Positions 25,258 through 34,852 of a stretch of 64,000 nt of DNA are shown piece after piece. This DNA comes from Streptomyces caniscabiei. GTDB lineage: Bacteria > Actinomycetota > Actinomycetes > Streptomycetales > Streptomycetaceae. The stretch lies in the NCBI RefSeq assembly GCF_014930365.1, contig NZ_JABXWI010000016.1, positions 186,001 to 250,000 on the forward strand, given 5' to 3'. Position 1 is the stretch's first letter. Every line of letters begins with the position of its first letter. The notes below the pieces were generated by a model. That model was not told where the DNA came from. It did no database searches and saw nothing but the letters and a program-made list of their open reading frames with translations. Position numbers and translations under genes: made by a program.

Positions 25258-28200
25258 GTGACCAGACCACGTGTTCCGGCATGGGCGGGCGGCGCCCTGG
25301 CGGCCGTACTGCTCGTCACCACCCAGAGCGGGTCATCCACGGCGGCCACCCCCGCCGGCCCCGGGCCCACCTCCTTACCGGCCTCCGCCGGCGAGGCGGA
25401 GGCCGGACTCGCGTCCCTCAGGGGCAAGCGCTTCACCCTCGTCACCGGCGACGTCGTCACCGTCGGTACCGAACGGGGCGAGCCCAGCATCGACATCGAG
25501 CCCGGCAGGGGCCGCGAGGACATCGGCTTCGTGCGACGGGGCCAGGGCTCCGAACTCGGCGTCGTCCCGGTGGACGTGGCTCCCCTGATCGCCACCGGCC
25601 AGGTCGACGGTCAGCTCTTCGACCTGGCCGCCCTCAACCGCTTCGGCTACGACGCCGCCGCCGGCGACGACCGGGGGCTGCCCCTGATCGTCCGGCACCG
25701 CGGCCCGCGGCTGCCCGCCGCCACCCGCGCCGAGGCGCTGCCGGGGAACACGGTGACGCTGGAGTCGATCGACGCCACCGCCGTGACCCTGCCGAAGAAC
25801 GACGGCGGCGCCCTCTGGCGGACGCTCACCACGTCCGAGGAGGGCAAGGACGCCGAACTCCGGCCCGCCGTGCGGAAGGTGTGGCTGGACACGCCCGTCG
25901 AACTCACGGGCGCACTCACCGGCGAAGGGAGCGCGGCCGACGAACCGGAGACCACCCCGGACGGCGATGTCGCGGTCTTGGACCTCGTCGGGCAGATCAA
26001 CGCGAAGGGCCTCAGGGAGCGCGGCCTCGACGGCAGCGGCGTCAAGGTCGCCGTCATCGACACCGGCGTGCGCACCGCCCACCCCGACCTGAAGGAGCGC
26101 GTCTCCCGGGCAGAGAACTTCATCACCTGGGACGACGAGAAGAGCGATGTGGACGGCCACGGCACCCATGTCGCCGGGATCATCGCCGGGACGGGCGCCG
26201 CGTCCGGCGGCCGGTACGCCGGGGTCGCGCCCGGCGCCGAGATCCTCAGCGCACGCGTGCTGTCGGGCCCGCTCGGCTCCCTCTCCCACATCATCGACGG
26301 CATGGAGTGGGCCGCCGACGAGGGCGTCGACATCGTCAACATGTCCCTCGGGTCCACCGCGTTGAGCGACGGCACCGACCCCTGGTCGCTGGCCACCGAC
26401 GCCCTGCTGGAGCGCGGTGTGCTGCCCGTGGTGTCGGCCGGCAACGACGGCCCCGGCTCCTCCACGGTCTCCCCGCCGTCGGCCGCCGAGGGTGCCCTGG
26501 CCGTGGGCGCCGCCGGCGGCGACGACGCCGTCGCGAGCTTCTCCAGCCGAGGCCCGCTCTTCGGCGACCACAGCGTCAAGCCCAACATCAAGGCCCCCGG
26601 TGTCGCCGTCACGGCGGCCCGCGCCAAGGACACCCCCATCGGCGACGTCGACCCGGCCGGCCCCGAGGGCCCGGTCGACGACGACTACACCCGCCTGTCC
26701 GGTACGTCCATGGCGTCGCCCGCCGTCGCCGGGGCCGCCGCCCTGGTGATGCAGGCCCACCCCGACTGGACGCCCCAACAGGTGGCCCTCGCGCTGGTCT
26801 CCAGCGCCCGGCCGAGCGCCGGAGAGAGCGTGTACGACCAGGGCTCCGGCCTCGTCGACGCGGAGCGTGCCGTGGACCAGCCGGTCACCGCGACGGTGTC
26901 CGCCCTGGACTTCGGCCGGCTGGCCTGGCCGCGCTCCGCGGAGGACACCCGGCGCAAGGTGGCCTTCGCCAACTCCTCCGACGAGGACATCACCCTGGAC
27001 CTCGCCCTCGACGTCCGGTCCACCCGCGGCGACCTGCCCACCGCTCTGCTCGCCCTGGCCGAGGAGAAGGTGACCGTCCCCGCGCACGGCACGGCCTCCG
27101 TGGCCGTCGAGTTCCGTGACGACGGCGTCCGCACGGGCGGCGCCCTCTCCGCCCTGCTGACCGCCGGGAGCGGCTCCACGGCGGTACGCGTCCCGGTCGG
27201 CCTCAGTCTCGAACCCGAGAGCTACGACCTCACCCTCCACCTCCGCGACCAGCTGGGCGAGGGCGCCGACGGCTTCTCGCTCGTCGACCTGCTCCCGCTG
27301 GACCGGTCCCTGGAGCCGTTCGAGGAGCCGCAGCTCGCCACGCTCGGCTCGACGATCACGGTCCGGGTCCCCGCGGGCACGTACGGCGTCTCCGCCTTCA
27401 TCGGCCGGCACGAGGAGGACTCGTACTGGTTCGACAGCGACATCGTCCTCGCCGGTGAGCCGCGCGTCCGGGTCGACAGGGCGACCGAACTGACCCTGGG
27501 CGGCACGGCGGCGCGCAGGCTCGCCCACCGGGTCGACAACGACGAGGCGGAGAACATCTACCGCCAGGTCGGGGTCGCCCAGCGGCAGGGCGAGACGCCC
27601 GCCGGGGCACGGACCCCGCTCGCGCTCCACACCGACGTGGAGTTCAGGCACCGGGCGCCGGACTACTGGGTGGCCCCGTCCACCACCCGCGCCGGGGACG
27701 CCCGGTACACGGCGTACTTCCGCGAGGATCTCGCCGAGGGCTATGTGTACGGCAAGGTGCCCGACGGCGCCCCCGACGACGGCGGCTACTCCTACCCCAC
27801 GGCCACCGGGCCGGTGTACCACCTCGCCGCCTTCCGTGAGGGCCGTATCCCCGCCGACCTCACCGGACGGGTCCGGGACGCCCGGCTCGCCCGTACGGAG
27901 GCGCGTTACACCGCGGCCGAGCAGTCCGGGGCCTTCGACCGGCCCTTCCCGCTGAAGGCGAAGCTGGCCACCGCGACCGTGCGGGGCGTCCCGGCCGGCG
28001 GACGCCGCGTCAACGTTCCCTCGCCGGGCACCCGAACCGAGTTCTTCACCGCGTCGAAGGACATCGCCTGGGCGCAGGAACTGCGGTGGAGCTGGCAGAA
28101 CGCGGACGGCCTCGACCCGCTCGAACACCGTGCGCTGTTCACCGAGCCCCAGGTCTTCCGGCCCGGTCCCCGCGCCGAGCACTGGAACCGTCCGGCGGGC

Positions 28201-28902
28201 GCCCCCGCGCTCGCGGCCGACGGCCGGCAGCTCACCCGGACCGGCGACACCGTCACCGTGGACCTGCCGCTGGGCGGCGACTCGGACCCGCGGCACCTGT
28301 TCACCAGCGACGACCTCTACGCCGACTACACCTACACCCTCAGCCGTGACGGCGAGCAGCTCGCCAAGAGCCGGGACGGCGCCGAGGAGTTCCCGCGCGA
28401 CACCGCGCTCGCCGCCTGGGACGTGCCGACGGACACCGGCTCGTACACGCTCAGGGCCCACGCCGACCGCTCCCAGTGGAACAACGTGAGCACCGAGGTC
28501 GACGGGGTGTGGACGTTCCGGTCGGGGCGGGTCGCCGACGGACGGACGGCCGCGCTGCCCCTGACCGGGGTGAGCTTCGCGCCGCCGGTCGACCTGTGGT
28601 CGCGGGCGGCGGACGGCCGTACGGTGGCCGTGCCGTTCACGATCCGGCGGACGGGGGACCAGGCGCGCGGCAAGGTGCGTGCGCTGACCGTCGAGGCGTC
28701 CTTCGACGGCGGTGCGACCTGGCGGCGGGTACCGGTGGCCGAGAACCGGGCGCTGATCACGCATCCGGCGCTCGCCACGCTGCCCGCCGAGCACATCGAC
28801 CGCAACGGGCACGGATATGTCAGCCTCAGGGTCAAGGGCGCCGACCGGGCGTCGACCTTCGAACTGACCGTGAAGAAGGCGTACAAGCTCAAGAAGTCCT
28901 GA
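25258..28902 (+). CDS. large secreted subtilisin-like serine peptidase (S8)
   Basis: 1214 residues. A signal peptide (MTRPRVPAWAGGALAAVLLVTTQSG) and a propeptide with FTLVTGDVVTVG precede the S8 domain. Catalytic residues are visible: Asp in VAVIDTGVRTAHPD, His in DGHGTHVAGIIAG, oxyanion Asn in VVSAGNDGPGS and Ser in LSGTSMASPAVAGAAALVMQ. Some 600 residues of beta-rich C-terminal region follow, without a recognised anchor. GTG 25258 is preceded by AACGGAG and gives a clean signal peptide; upstream in-frame starts would not. It is likely a nutritional or developmental extracellular protease. Confidence 0.92.
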   Translation: MTRPRVPAWAGGALAAVLLVTTQSGSSTAATPAGPGPTSLPASAGEAEAGLASLRGKRFTLVTGDVVTVGTERGEPSIDIEPGRGREDIGFVRRGQGSELGVVPVDVAPLIATGQVDGQLFDLAALNRFGYDAAAGDDRGLPLIVRHRGPRLPAATRAEALPGNTVTLESIDATAVTLPKNDGGALWRTLTTSEEGKDAELRPAVRKVWLDTPVELTGALTGEGSAADEPETTPDGDVAVLDLVGQINAKGLRERGLDGSGVKVAVIDTGVRTAHPDLKERVSRAENFITWDDEKSDVDGHGTHVAGIIAGTGAASGGRYAGVAPGAEILSARVLSGPLGSLSHIIDGMEWAADEGVDIVNMSLGSTALSDGTDPWSLATDALLERGVLPVVSAGNDGPGSSTVSPPSAAEGALAVGAAGGDDAVASFSSRGPLFGDHSVKPNIKAPGVAVTAARAKDTPIGDVDPAGPEGPVDDDYTRLSGTSMASPAVAGAAALVMQAHPDWTPQQVALALVSSARPSAGESVYDQGSGLVDAERAVDQPVTATVSALDFGRLAWPRSAEDTRRKVAFANSSDEDITLDLALDVRSTRGDLPTALLALAEEKVTVPAHGTASVAVEFRDDGVRTGGALSALLTAGSGSTAVRVPVGLSLEPESYDLTLHLRDQLGEGADGFSLVDLLPLDRSLEPFEEPQLATLGSTITVRVPAGTYGVSAFIGRHEEDSYWFDSDIVLAGEPRVRVDRATELTLGGTAARRLAHRVDNDEAENIYRQVGVAQRQGETPAGARTPLALHTDVEFRHRAPDYWVAPSTTRAGDARYTAYFREDLAEGYVYGKVPDGAPDDGGYSYPTATGPVYHLAAFREGRIPADLTGRVRDARLARTEARYTAAEQSGAFDRPFPLKAKLATATVRGVPAGGRRVNVPSPGTRTEFFTASKDIAWAQELRWSWQNADGLDPLEHRALFTEPQVFRPGPRAEHWNRPAGAPALAADGRQLTRTGDTVTVDLPLGGDSDPRHLFTSDDLYADYTYTLSRDGEQLAKSRDGAEEFPRDTALAAWDVPTDTGSYTLRAHADRSQWNNVSTEVDGVWTFRSGRVADGRTAALPLTGVSFAPPVDLWSRAADGRTVAVPFTIRRTGDQARGKVRALTVEASFDGGATWRRVPVAENRALITHPALATLPAEHIDRNGHGYVSLRVKGADRASTFELTVKKAYKLKKS

Positions 28903-28927
28903 CCGGCTGAACCGCTAGACCGGTAGA

Positions 28928-28968
28928 CCGCTGGAGGGCCGTCGCGCACCCGCGCGGCCCTCCAGCGG
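28928..28968. terminator. hairpin terminator after the subtilase gene
   Basis: CCGCTGGAGGGCCG pairs perfectly with CGGCCCTCCAGCGG (14 bp) around a 13-base loop, 25 bp after the stop codon. Confidence 0.85.
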
Positions 28969-29086
28969 TGTTTCATGCCGCCGCGGCCCGGCGACAGGGC
29001 GGTACCGGGCGCCCTGAGTACCTCGGACGGGCGACTGAGTACGTGGTCGGATGCCCGGCGTCCCGGCCCGGTGATGCACTGTCGTC

Positions 29087-29503
29087 ATGGACACGCACAC
29101 CTCGCGCCCGCGGCCCCTCCGCCAGGTCACCGCCACGGCCACCGCCACCGGTTCGGCCCTCGCGGTGGTGCTGCTGCCGCTGGTGGTCGGGGCGCTGGTG
29201 GCGCGGACGGCCGGCGCCGACCCGATGGCGTCGGTCAACGCCCTGATCGCGGGCGGCGGCGAGCGCGCGAAGCTCTCCCGGAACCATCTGCCCGTCCTGC
29301 GGGACATGCGCTCGGCGCCCCGCAGGGTGGGCGCGCGGCTGACCCGGCGACGCCCGCCGGAGGGCGGTCCGGCGGGCCGCCGCCTGCCGGACCGCCTGAC
29401 CGGCCGTCTGCCGGGTCGTCTGCCGGGCCGTCTCGCGGGGCGGCGGCTACTGGCCGGCCGTGAGGACGTACGTGTTGAGGTCCCCGACGGTCGTGAGCGG
29501 TGA
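29087..29503 (+). CDS. possible small membrane protein (doubtful)
   Basis: A 138-residue frame with one strong hydrophobic segment (SALAVVLLPLVVGALVA) and a long Arg/Pro-rich tail with LTGRLPGRLPGRLAGR repeats. It has no clear ribosome site, and its last 57 bases overlap the end of the convergent PI-PLC-like gene. Either it is a real membrane gene ending earlier or it is chance coding in GC-rich DNA. Besides this frame and the hairpin at 28928, nothing else is seen between 28903 and 29446. Confidence 0.3.
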   Translation: MDTHTSRPRPLRQVTATATATGSALAVVLLPLVVGALVARTAGADPMASVNALIAGGGERAKLSRNHLPVLRDMRSAPRRVGARLTRRRPPEGGPAGRRLPDRLTGRLPGRLPGRLAGRRLLAGREDVRVEVPDGRER

Positions 29504-30844
29504 CGGTGAGCCCAGCTCGTAGCGGTCCACGGCGAGGTAGTTGGGCTTCTTGCGTGCGGCCGGGGTGCAGAAGTTCTGCGCCCGGTTGCCCAGTTTGGCG
29601 TTGTCCGTCTCCGCCGTGCCGCTGATCGTGTAGTCGCGGAAGTGGTTCATCACGAACAGCGGACGGAAGGCGGACGACTCCGTGGTGAGCGGTCTGGCCG
29701 TGCCCCAGCGGCTGTAGCAGGACCAGTCGGAGCCGCCGAGGCCGCCGCCCATGGACCAGTAGTTCTCGACGGTCCACTCGCGCTGGTACATCACGCCGAA
29801 GGTGTCACGGGTGACGTACCCGGCGGAGGTGTCGCTCGCGCGGGTGCGGTCGCTGAAGATCAGCAGCTGCTTCCCCCGGGCCGCGAGGTCCGCCATCCTC
29901 GGCCAGCCGCTCGTCGCCACACCCTCCTGGTCCGGGCGGTACAGCACGTCGGACAGGCCGCTCACGCTCGCCAGCGACGACTTGAGCACGTCGGAGGAGG
30001 TGTAGTCCTCCAGGAACACGGTGACGAACTGACCCGGGTTGGCCTTGAGGAAGGTGACCATCCGCTGGAGGTCGGTCGCGAGCGGGACCGGACTGCTCAC
30101 CCCGTCACAGCTGTTGTGGCAGAGCCTCGCCTGCCCCGACACGGTGTAGGCGTCCAGCATGAACCCCCGTACCCCGTCGGTGAGTTGCTGGCTCACGCCG
30201 CGCGCCTGGTTGGGGAAGAGGCTGACGGGGAACGACGCGAAGTCTCCGTCGACGCCGTTGGCGTAGGCGTTGTGCGAGGTGAGGAAGGAGACCTGGTCGA
30301 GGGTGCGGGTGTCGGCGGAGGGCATGGCCGATGTCGCGTAGGAGACCGGGGTGAGGTGCCAGCGGGCGTAGGAGCCGCTGGATCCGAGCTGCACGAGGGA
30401 GGCGTCGGAGGACGTACCCGTCAGGTACTGCGAGGTCCCCGGCACGCCGATGGTGTACGTGCTGTTCCCGGCCTCGGTGACCGTCCACGTGGTGCCGTCC
30501 GCGCCGCAGGACGCGGTCACCGCGGAGGTGCCGCCGCGGCCCAGGCAGATCCCCGACTGGTCGGCACTGCGCAGCTGGTGGCCACCGGAGACCGCGACGG
30601 GCGTCCACTGCTGGTGGTCCTCGTTGCCCTTGGGGTTGTGCGCGGCGACCGTACCGCCGCTGTCCGCCGCGTTGAGGCCGGTGACGGAGTTCTGCAGGTA
30701 CACCGAGTACGTGGGGACGGCCGCGGCGGCGGGGCCCGGGAACACGACGTGCACGCCGAGCGCCAGCGCGGCGACCGCGCCGAGGGCGCGGGCGCGGACA
30801 CGCGGGCGGGAACGGGGACGGGGGCGGGGACGGCTCTGACTCAC
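29447..30844 (-). CDS. secreted PI-PLC-X-like phosphodiesterase with N-terminal ricin-type region
   Basis: 465 residues. An Arg-rich signal peptide (cut after PGPAAAA) leads to a beta-trefoil-like stretch (VYLQNSVTGLNAADSGG, GICLGRGG) and a PI-PLC-X domain from about residue 190. The latter shows VSFLTSHNAYANG (first catalytic His), GVRGFMLDAYT and ARLCHNSC (second His), a set matching Ca-dependent bacterial PI-PLC-like enzymes. GTG 30844 has AAGGAA upstream. Substrate may be phosphatidylinositol or another phosphodiester; the trefoil may bind sugar. Confidence 0.85.
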   Translation of the reverse strand: MSQSRPRPRPRSRPRVRARALGAVAALALGVHVVFPGPAAAAVPTYSVYLQNSVTGLNAADSGGTVAAHNPKGNEDHQQWTPVAVSGGHQLRSADQSGICLGRGGTSAVTASCGADGTTWTVTEAGNSTYTIGVPGTSQYLTGTSSDASLVQLGSSGSYARWHLTPVSYATSAMPSADTRTLDQVSFLTSHNAYANGVDGDFASFPVSLFPNQARGVSQQLTDGVRGFMLDAYTVSGQARLCHNSCDGVSSPVPLATDLQRMVTFLKANPGQFVTVFLEDYTSSDVLKSSLASVSGLSDVLYRPDQEGVATSGWPRMADLAARGKQLLIFSDRTRASDTSAGYVTRDTFGVMYQREWTVENYWSMGGGLGGSDWSCYSRWGTARPLTTESSAFRPLFVMNHFRDYTISGTAETDNAKLGNRAQNFCTPAARKKPNYLAVDRYELGSPSPLTTVGDLNTYVLTAGQ

Positions 30845-31083
30845 GGGGTTCCTTCCACTCCGGGCACACCGGGCGCGGCGTGTTTGATGTCAGAGGCATG
30901 ACACACCGAGGACCGGGTCGTGCACCAGACCCGACGCATGAAGTCCTCATGAGCGTGAACGCGCCGTTCTGTGGCGGGACTTGAGTCAGCCTTCCGCTCT
31001 GGTTCGGGTTTCAAGCAAGTCTTGGCGATTCCGTGGAGAAGATCTGTTTAAATTCTGAAACCCCGTTCGAAGAGAGACCGCGC

Positions 31084-32073
31084 GTGAGTGAACCGACAGC
31101 CCGCGTCTGCCCGCGATGCGCGACGCCCCGGGCGGCGGACGGCACCCCGGCCTGTTCCTGCGGCCGCCTCGCGTCGGAGGCTCACCGGGACGTCCGGGCG
31201 GCACAGGCCGAGGCCGCGGAGGACTTCGACCCGGTACGCATACGCCCGTTCGTCCAGGTCGGAGACGACGGCGAGCCGCACGGCACACCGCACGTGGAGG
31301 GCGGGCCGCGTGGGGCTGCGGAGGGGGCCGAGGCGCCGGCCGACGAGCGGGGCCCGGCCGATGAGGGGGACGTGGCCGACGAGCGGGGCCTGGCCGATGA
31401 ACGGGACGGGGCGGGGGAGCCGGATGCAGGCGACGCGTTCACTTCGGATGACGCACAGCTCTCGGACGGGCGCGCCCCGGGTGGTCGGCGGCGGCGCAGG
31501 GTCGCGCTGGCCGCGGGAGTGGGCGCCGCCGCGGTCGCCGTCCTGGTGACGGGCGGGATCATCGGAGGCCTCTTCTCGTACGAGGCTCCCTCGCGCGACG
31601 GCTCCGGCACCGACGACATCAGGGGCGGCCTTCCCGAGGCGGCGGGCGCCCAGGAGGAGTCGCGGTCGGCGACCCCGTCCCCCACGGGCTCCACGGCGTC
31701 CCCGTCCGGCACCGCGAGCGCCTCGCCGGAGGCCACCCCGACCCCGACCCGGACCACTCCCACCGCGTCGGCCGCCCCGACCAGGGTCCCCTCCGGCAGC
31801 GACGCCACCGTGACGGCGGCCCCCGCGCCGACGGCCCCCGACGGGCCGCCGCCCGTCCTCGGGCTCGGCGACCGGGGCGCGGAGGTCACCGAACTCCAGC
31901 TCCGGCTCCGCCAGGCCGGCCTCTACAACGGCGACGCGGACGGCGACTACGACCGCGAGGTCGAGAGCGCGGTCCGTGGCTACCAGCTGACCCGCGTCCT
32001 GCTGGAGGACGAGTCGGGCGTGTACGGCGAGGTCACCCGCGCCGCCCTCGAATCCGAGACTTCGGAGCCGTGA
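31084..32073 (+). CDS. membrane protein with zinc ribbon and C-terminal peptidoglycan-binding domain
   Basis: 329 residues. The cytoplasmic N-terminus carries a zinc-ribbon-like CPRC-x14-CSCG. An acidic repeat-rich region (variants of ADERG) follows, then one transmembrane helix near 150 (VALAAGVGAAAVAVLVTGGIIGGLF), a Ser/Thr/Pro wall-spanning linker, and a PG_binding_1 domain at the end (LGLGDRGAEVTELQLRLRQAGLYNGDADGDYD). It likely links the membrane to the wall. GTG 31084 has GAAGAGAGA upstream; an ATG at 31033 would add 17 residues. The promoter lies in the relatively AT-rich 31010-31070 stretch. Confidence 0.8.
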   Translation: MSEPTARVCPRCATPRAADGTPACSCGRLASEAHRDVRAAQAEAAEDFDPVRIRPFVQVGDDGEPHGTPHVEGGPRGAAEGAEAPADERGPADEGDVADERGLADERDGAGEPDAGDAFTSDDAQLSDGRAPGGRRRRRVALAAGVGAAAVAVLVTGGIIGGLFSYEAPSRDGSGTDDIRGGLPEAAGAQEESRSATPSPTGSTASPSGTASASPEATPTPTRTTPTASAAPTRVPSGSDATVTAAPAPTAPDGPPPVLGLGDRGAEVTELQLRLRQAGLYNGDADGDYDREVESAVRGYQLTRVLLEDESGVYGEVTRAALESETSEP

Positions 32074-32148
32074 TTTCGGAAGGGTGACTCCGGAGAGCCG
32101 GCCGCGAACAGACCGACGTCCCGGACCACGACGCCATCCCCAGGGGCT

Positions 32149-32197
32149 GCGCGCCCCTGAAGGGGCGCGGGGAACTGCGCGAGAAGCCCCACCGGGC
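32149..32197. repeat. dispersed streptomycete repeat, copy B
   Basis: Shares 34 identical bases with the copy at 49959, including GGGGAACTGCGCGAGAAGCC. With the preceding GCGCCCCTGAAGGGGCGC it forms a hairpin. It fills most of the 188-bp gap between the convergent peptidoglycan-binding and terpene cyclase genes and may act as a terminator. Confidence 0.8.
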
Positions 32198-32261
32198 GGA
32201 CGGCTGGGGGGCGAAGGGGCGCAGCCCCTGGAGGATGGGACGGGTAGGGGCGGCGGGGGCG

Positions 32262-33428
32262 CTACCAGTAGTCGGGCAGGCTGTAGCGGTCGGTGTGGGT
32301 GGCGTGCCACTCGTGGTTGCCCGCCACCCAGGCCGCGAGACCGGCCGCATAACGCCCCACCGGCGGAGAGCTCGCGGACAGCGGCGCGGACTCCTCCTCG
32401 AACGCCTCCATGATCCGGTTGTGGATCTCGACGGCCTCCAGATACGCGGCCCTCAGCCCGCACCGCTCGTTCGCGGCGATGACGACGGGCAGATTGAGAT
32501 GGCCCGCGTCGTTCGACAGCTCCCTGGTGAAGGAGTACAGGTCGTTGACGATCGTGGCCGCGTTCCCGGCCAGCGCGGTGATCCGCTGCACCTCGGGCCG
32601 GGCGTAGAGGGGCTCCGGCAGCTCCCAGCCGTCCACCGCGTCGACCACCGACAGACAGGGCCGGAAGTTGTTGAACTGCCGCATCACCAGGTACTCCCAG
32701 ACGTGCGGCATATGGTCCGTCTCGGCCCAGGCCGCCTCCCCGAGGTAGCCCAGATGCAGCCGGGCGAGATCGTGCCGGAGCCGGTCGGTCTGGCTGGGCG
32801 TGGCGAGGGCGGCGTAGTCGCGCAGCGCGAAGTGGTACGACCGCAGCGGACCGTCGGCCCGTACGCCCCGCCTCCACCGTTCCTCCGCCCCCGGGGTGCT
32901 GTGCAGCGGGTCGAGCGCCGACTGGGCCGCCAGCAGCCGGGCACCGAGACCGCGCGGCGAGCCGCCCTTGCCCTCGTCGACCTCGCAGTAGACGTTGTCG
33001 ACGAGATGCTCCGCGAGCAGCAGCTTCCCGGCTGCCGTCAGGTGGTCGAGGCCGGCCCCGCCCGGATGCGCCAGCACGATCGCCCGGCCCAGGCCGAAGC
33101 GGGCGAACTGCCCCCGCCACTCCCGGGGGAACAGATCGAGGCACTCCGCCCAGGTCTCCAGCCGGCGGTCCACCTCCGCCACCCGTACCGGATCGGCGGG
33201 CACGGCCGGCCGGTACCGCAGCCCGGGAATCACGCCCGACCGCCGTGCTTGTCGCGCCCGTGCGGGACTGGCCGGACCCGGCAGCCTCGTACGGGTGGTA
33301 CTCGGAGGGCCCGGCTGTCCCGTACGCGGGACACTCGGAGGCCCCGGCAGCCCCGGGCGCGCGGAACCCGGCGGTTCAGGCGGCCGACTGTCGGGGGAGG
33401 GCGCTGCGGCCGTGGACGGCTCGTTCAT
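32262..33428 (-). CDS. 2-methylisoborneol-synthase-like terpene cyclase, encapsulin cargo
   Basis: 388 residues. The first about 65 residues are disordered and rich in PG-P motifs (GLPGPPSVPR, RLPGPASPAR), as in cargo-loading tails of family 2 encapsulin partners. The class I cyclase domain follows: DNVYCEVDEGKGGSPRGLG is the Asp-rich region, NDLYSFTRE is an intact NSE metal motif, and NFRPCL and HEWHATHTDRYSLPDYW match 2-methylisoborneol synthases. From memory the usual motif is DDxYCED, so the second Asp is Asn here and three residues are inserted. ATG 33428 overlaps the encapsulin stop. No geranyl-diphosphate methyltransferase gene is adjacent. Confidence 0.9.
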   Translation of the reverse strand: MNEPSTAAAPSPDSRPPEPPGSARPGLPGPPSVPRTGQPGPPSTTRTRLPGPASPARARQARRSGVIPGLRYRPAVPADPVRVAEVDRRLETWAECLDLFPREWRGQFARFGLGRAIVLAHPGGAGLDHLTAAGKLLLAEHLVDNVYCEVDEGKGGSPRGLGARLLAAQSALDPLHSTPGAEERWRRGVRADGPLRSYHFALRDYAALATPSQTDRLRHDLARLHLGYLGEAAWAETDHMPHVWEYLVMRQFNNFRPCLSVVDAVDGWELPEPLYARPEVQRITALAGNAATIVNDLYSFTRELSNDAGHLNLPVVIAANERCGLRAAYLEAVEIHNRIMEAFEEESAPLSASSPPVGRYAAGLAAWVAGNHEWHATHTDRYSLPDYW

Positions 33429-34852
33429 TCCGGCATCCACCCCACCTGCACGTTCTCCAGGATCCCGGCCGCGTCGGGCACCAGGACGGCCATCGAGTAG
33501 TAGGCGGTGACCAGATAGCTCATGATCGCCGTGGTGTCGACGCCCATGAAGCGCACGTTGAGCGAGGGCTCGTACTCCTCGGGGATCCCCGTCTGGTGCA
33601 GCCCGACGACCCCCTGGTCCTTCTCGCCCGTGCGCAGCGCGATGATGCTCGTGGTGTGCTGCGGGGTGATCGGGATCTTGCTGCACGGCAGGAGCGGCAC
33701 CCCGCGCCAGGCCGGCATCTCGTGGCCCTCGACATTCACCGTGCCGGGCACCAGGCCACGCCGGTTGCACTGCCGGAAGAACGCCGCGATCGCCTTCGGA
33801 TGGGCCAGGTAGAGGCGGGTCCTGCGGCGCATCGACAGCAGTTCGTCCAGGTCGTCGGGGGTAGGCGGCCCGGAGAAGGTGCTGATGCGCTGGCCGTAGT
33901 CGATGTTGTGCAGCAGCCCGAACTCACGGTTGTTGACCAGCTCCCACTCCTGGCGTTCGCGGATCTCCTCGATGGTCAGGCGGAGTTGCTGCTCCGTCTG
34001 GTCCATCGGGTGGTTGTAGAGGTCCGCCACCCGGGTGTGGACCCGCAACACGGTCTGGGTGAGGGAGAGTTCGTACTCGCGGGGCGCGAGGTCGTAGTCG
34101 ACGAAGCCACCCGGCAGCGTCAGCTCGCCCACATGACCGGCCTCCAGGGGGACATCGGCCTCGCCCTTGCGGTTCATGGGCTTGCGCTGCTGCTCGGCGA
34201 AGGCCTCGAACTGGGCCGCGAGGGAGGGGGTGCGCTCCACGAACGCCATCAGCGTGTCCCAGTTGAGCGCCAGCACCACCCCGGCCGTCTCGGCCCGCAC
34301 CGAGCTGAGCCACAGCGGGTCGGCGTGTCCGATGGCCTCGTCGCCCAGCCCGTCGCCGTCGCTGATGACGCCGAGGACCTCCTCCTCGCCGTACTTGCCG
34401 GTGGTGTACCGGGTGAACCGGCCGTGCACCACGAGATACGCCTCGGTCACCGGCTGCCCCGCGTCCACCAGCACCTGGCCGGCCCGCACCTCCCGCACCC
34501 GGAAGCGGGCGGAGATCTCCCTGAGGGCCGGGAGGTCGGAGTAGCCGCGCAGCGCCGGGAGTTCGGTCAGGGTCTCCGGGATGACCTTGACGTCGTCGGC
34601 GCCGTTCTGGTCGAACTGCACCCGGCCGCGCCCGATCCGCAGCTGGAGCCGGCGGTTGACCCGATAGGTGCCGCCCTTGACGTCCACCCAGGGCAGTGTC
34701 CTGAGCAGCCAGCGCGAGGTGATGGCCTGCATCTGCGGTTCGGACTTGGTGGTCGTCGCGAGCTGCCGCGCGGCCCGGGTGCTGAGACTGGTGAAGTGCT
34801 GCTCGTCGGCGGGCTCCGGCGTGCTTTCGGAGGAGCTTACGGGGGCGGTCAC
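33425..34852 (-). CDS. family 2B encapsulin shell protein with cyclic-nucleotide-binding domain
   Basis: 475 residues. An HK97-type shell protein interrupted by a Crp-like cNMP-binding domain (about 115-215: REVRAGQVLVDAGQPVTEAYLVVHGRF, DGLGDEAIG). Shell segments include the N-terminal arm SLSTRAARQLATTTKSEPQM and the C-terminal GIPEEYEPSLNVRFMGVDTTAIMSYLVTAYYSMAVLVPDAAGILENVQVGW. It self-assembles into a protein nanocompartment that holds the terpene cyclase encoded next to it; nucleotide binding may gate it. GTG 34852 has GGGAGGGAAT upstream. The 34853-35263 stretch upstream shows no gene and must contain its promoter. Confidence 0.93.
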   Translation of the reverse strand: MTAPVSSSESTPEPADEQHFTSLSTRAARQLATTTKSEPQMQAITSRWLLRTLPWVDVKGGTYRVNRRLQLRIGRGRVQFDQNGADDVKVIPETLTELPALRGYSDLPALREISARFRVREVRAGQVLVDAGQPVTEAYLVVHGRFTRYTTGKYGEEEVLGVISDGDGLGDEAIGHADPLWLSSVRAETAGVVLALNWDTLMAFVERTPSLAAQFEAFAEQQRKPMNRKGEADVPLEAGHVGELTLPGGFVDYDLAPREYELSLTQTVLRVHTRVADLYNHPMDQTEQQLRLTIEEIRERQEWELVNNREFGLLHNIDYGQRISTFSGPPTPDDLDELLSMRRRTRLYLAHPKAIAAFFRQCNRRGLVPGTVNVEGHEMPAWRGVPLLPCSKIPITPQHTTSIIALRTGEKDQGVVGLHQTGIPEEYEPSLNVRFMGVDTTAIMSYLVTAYYSMAVLVPDAAGILENVQVGWMPE

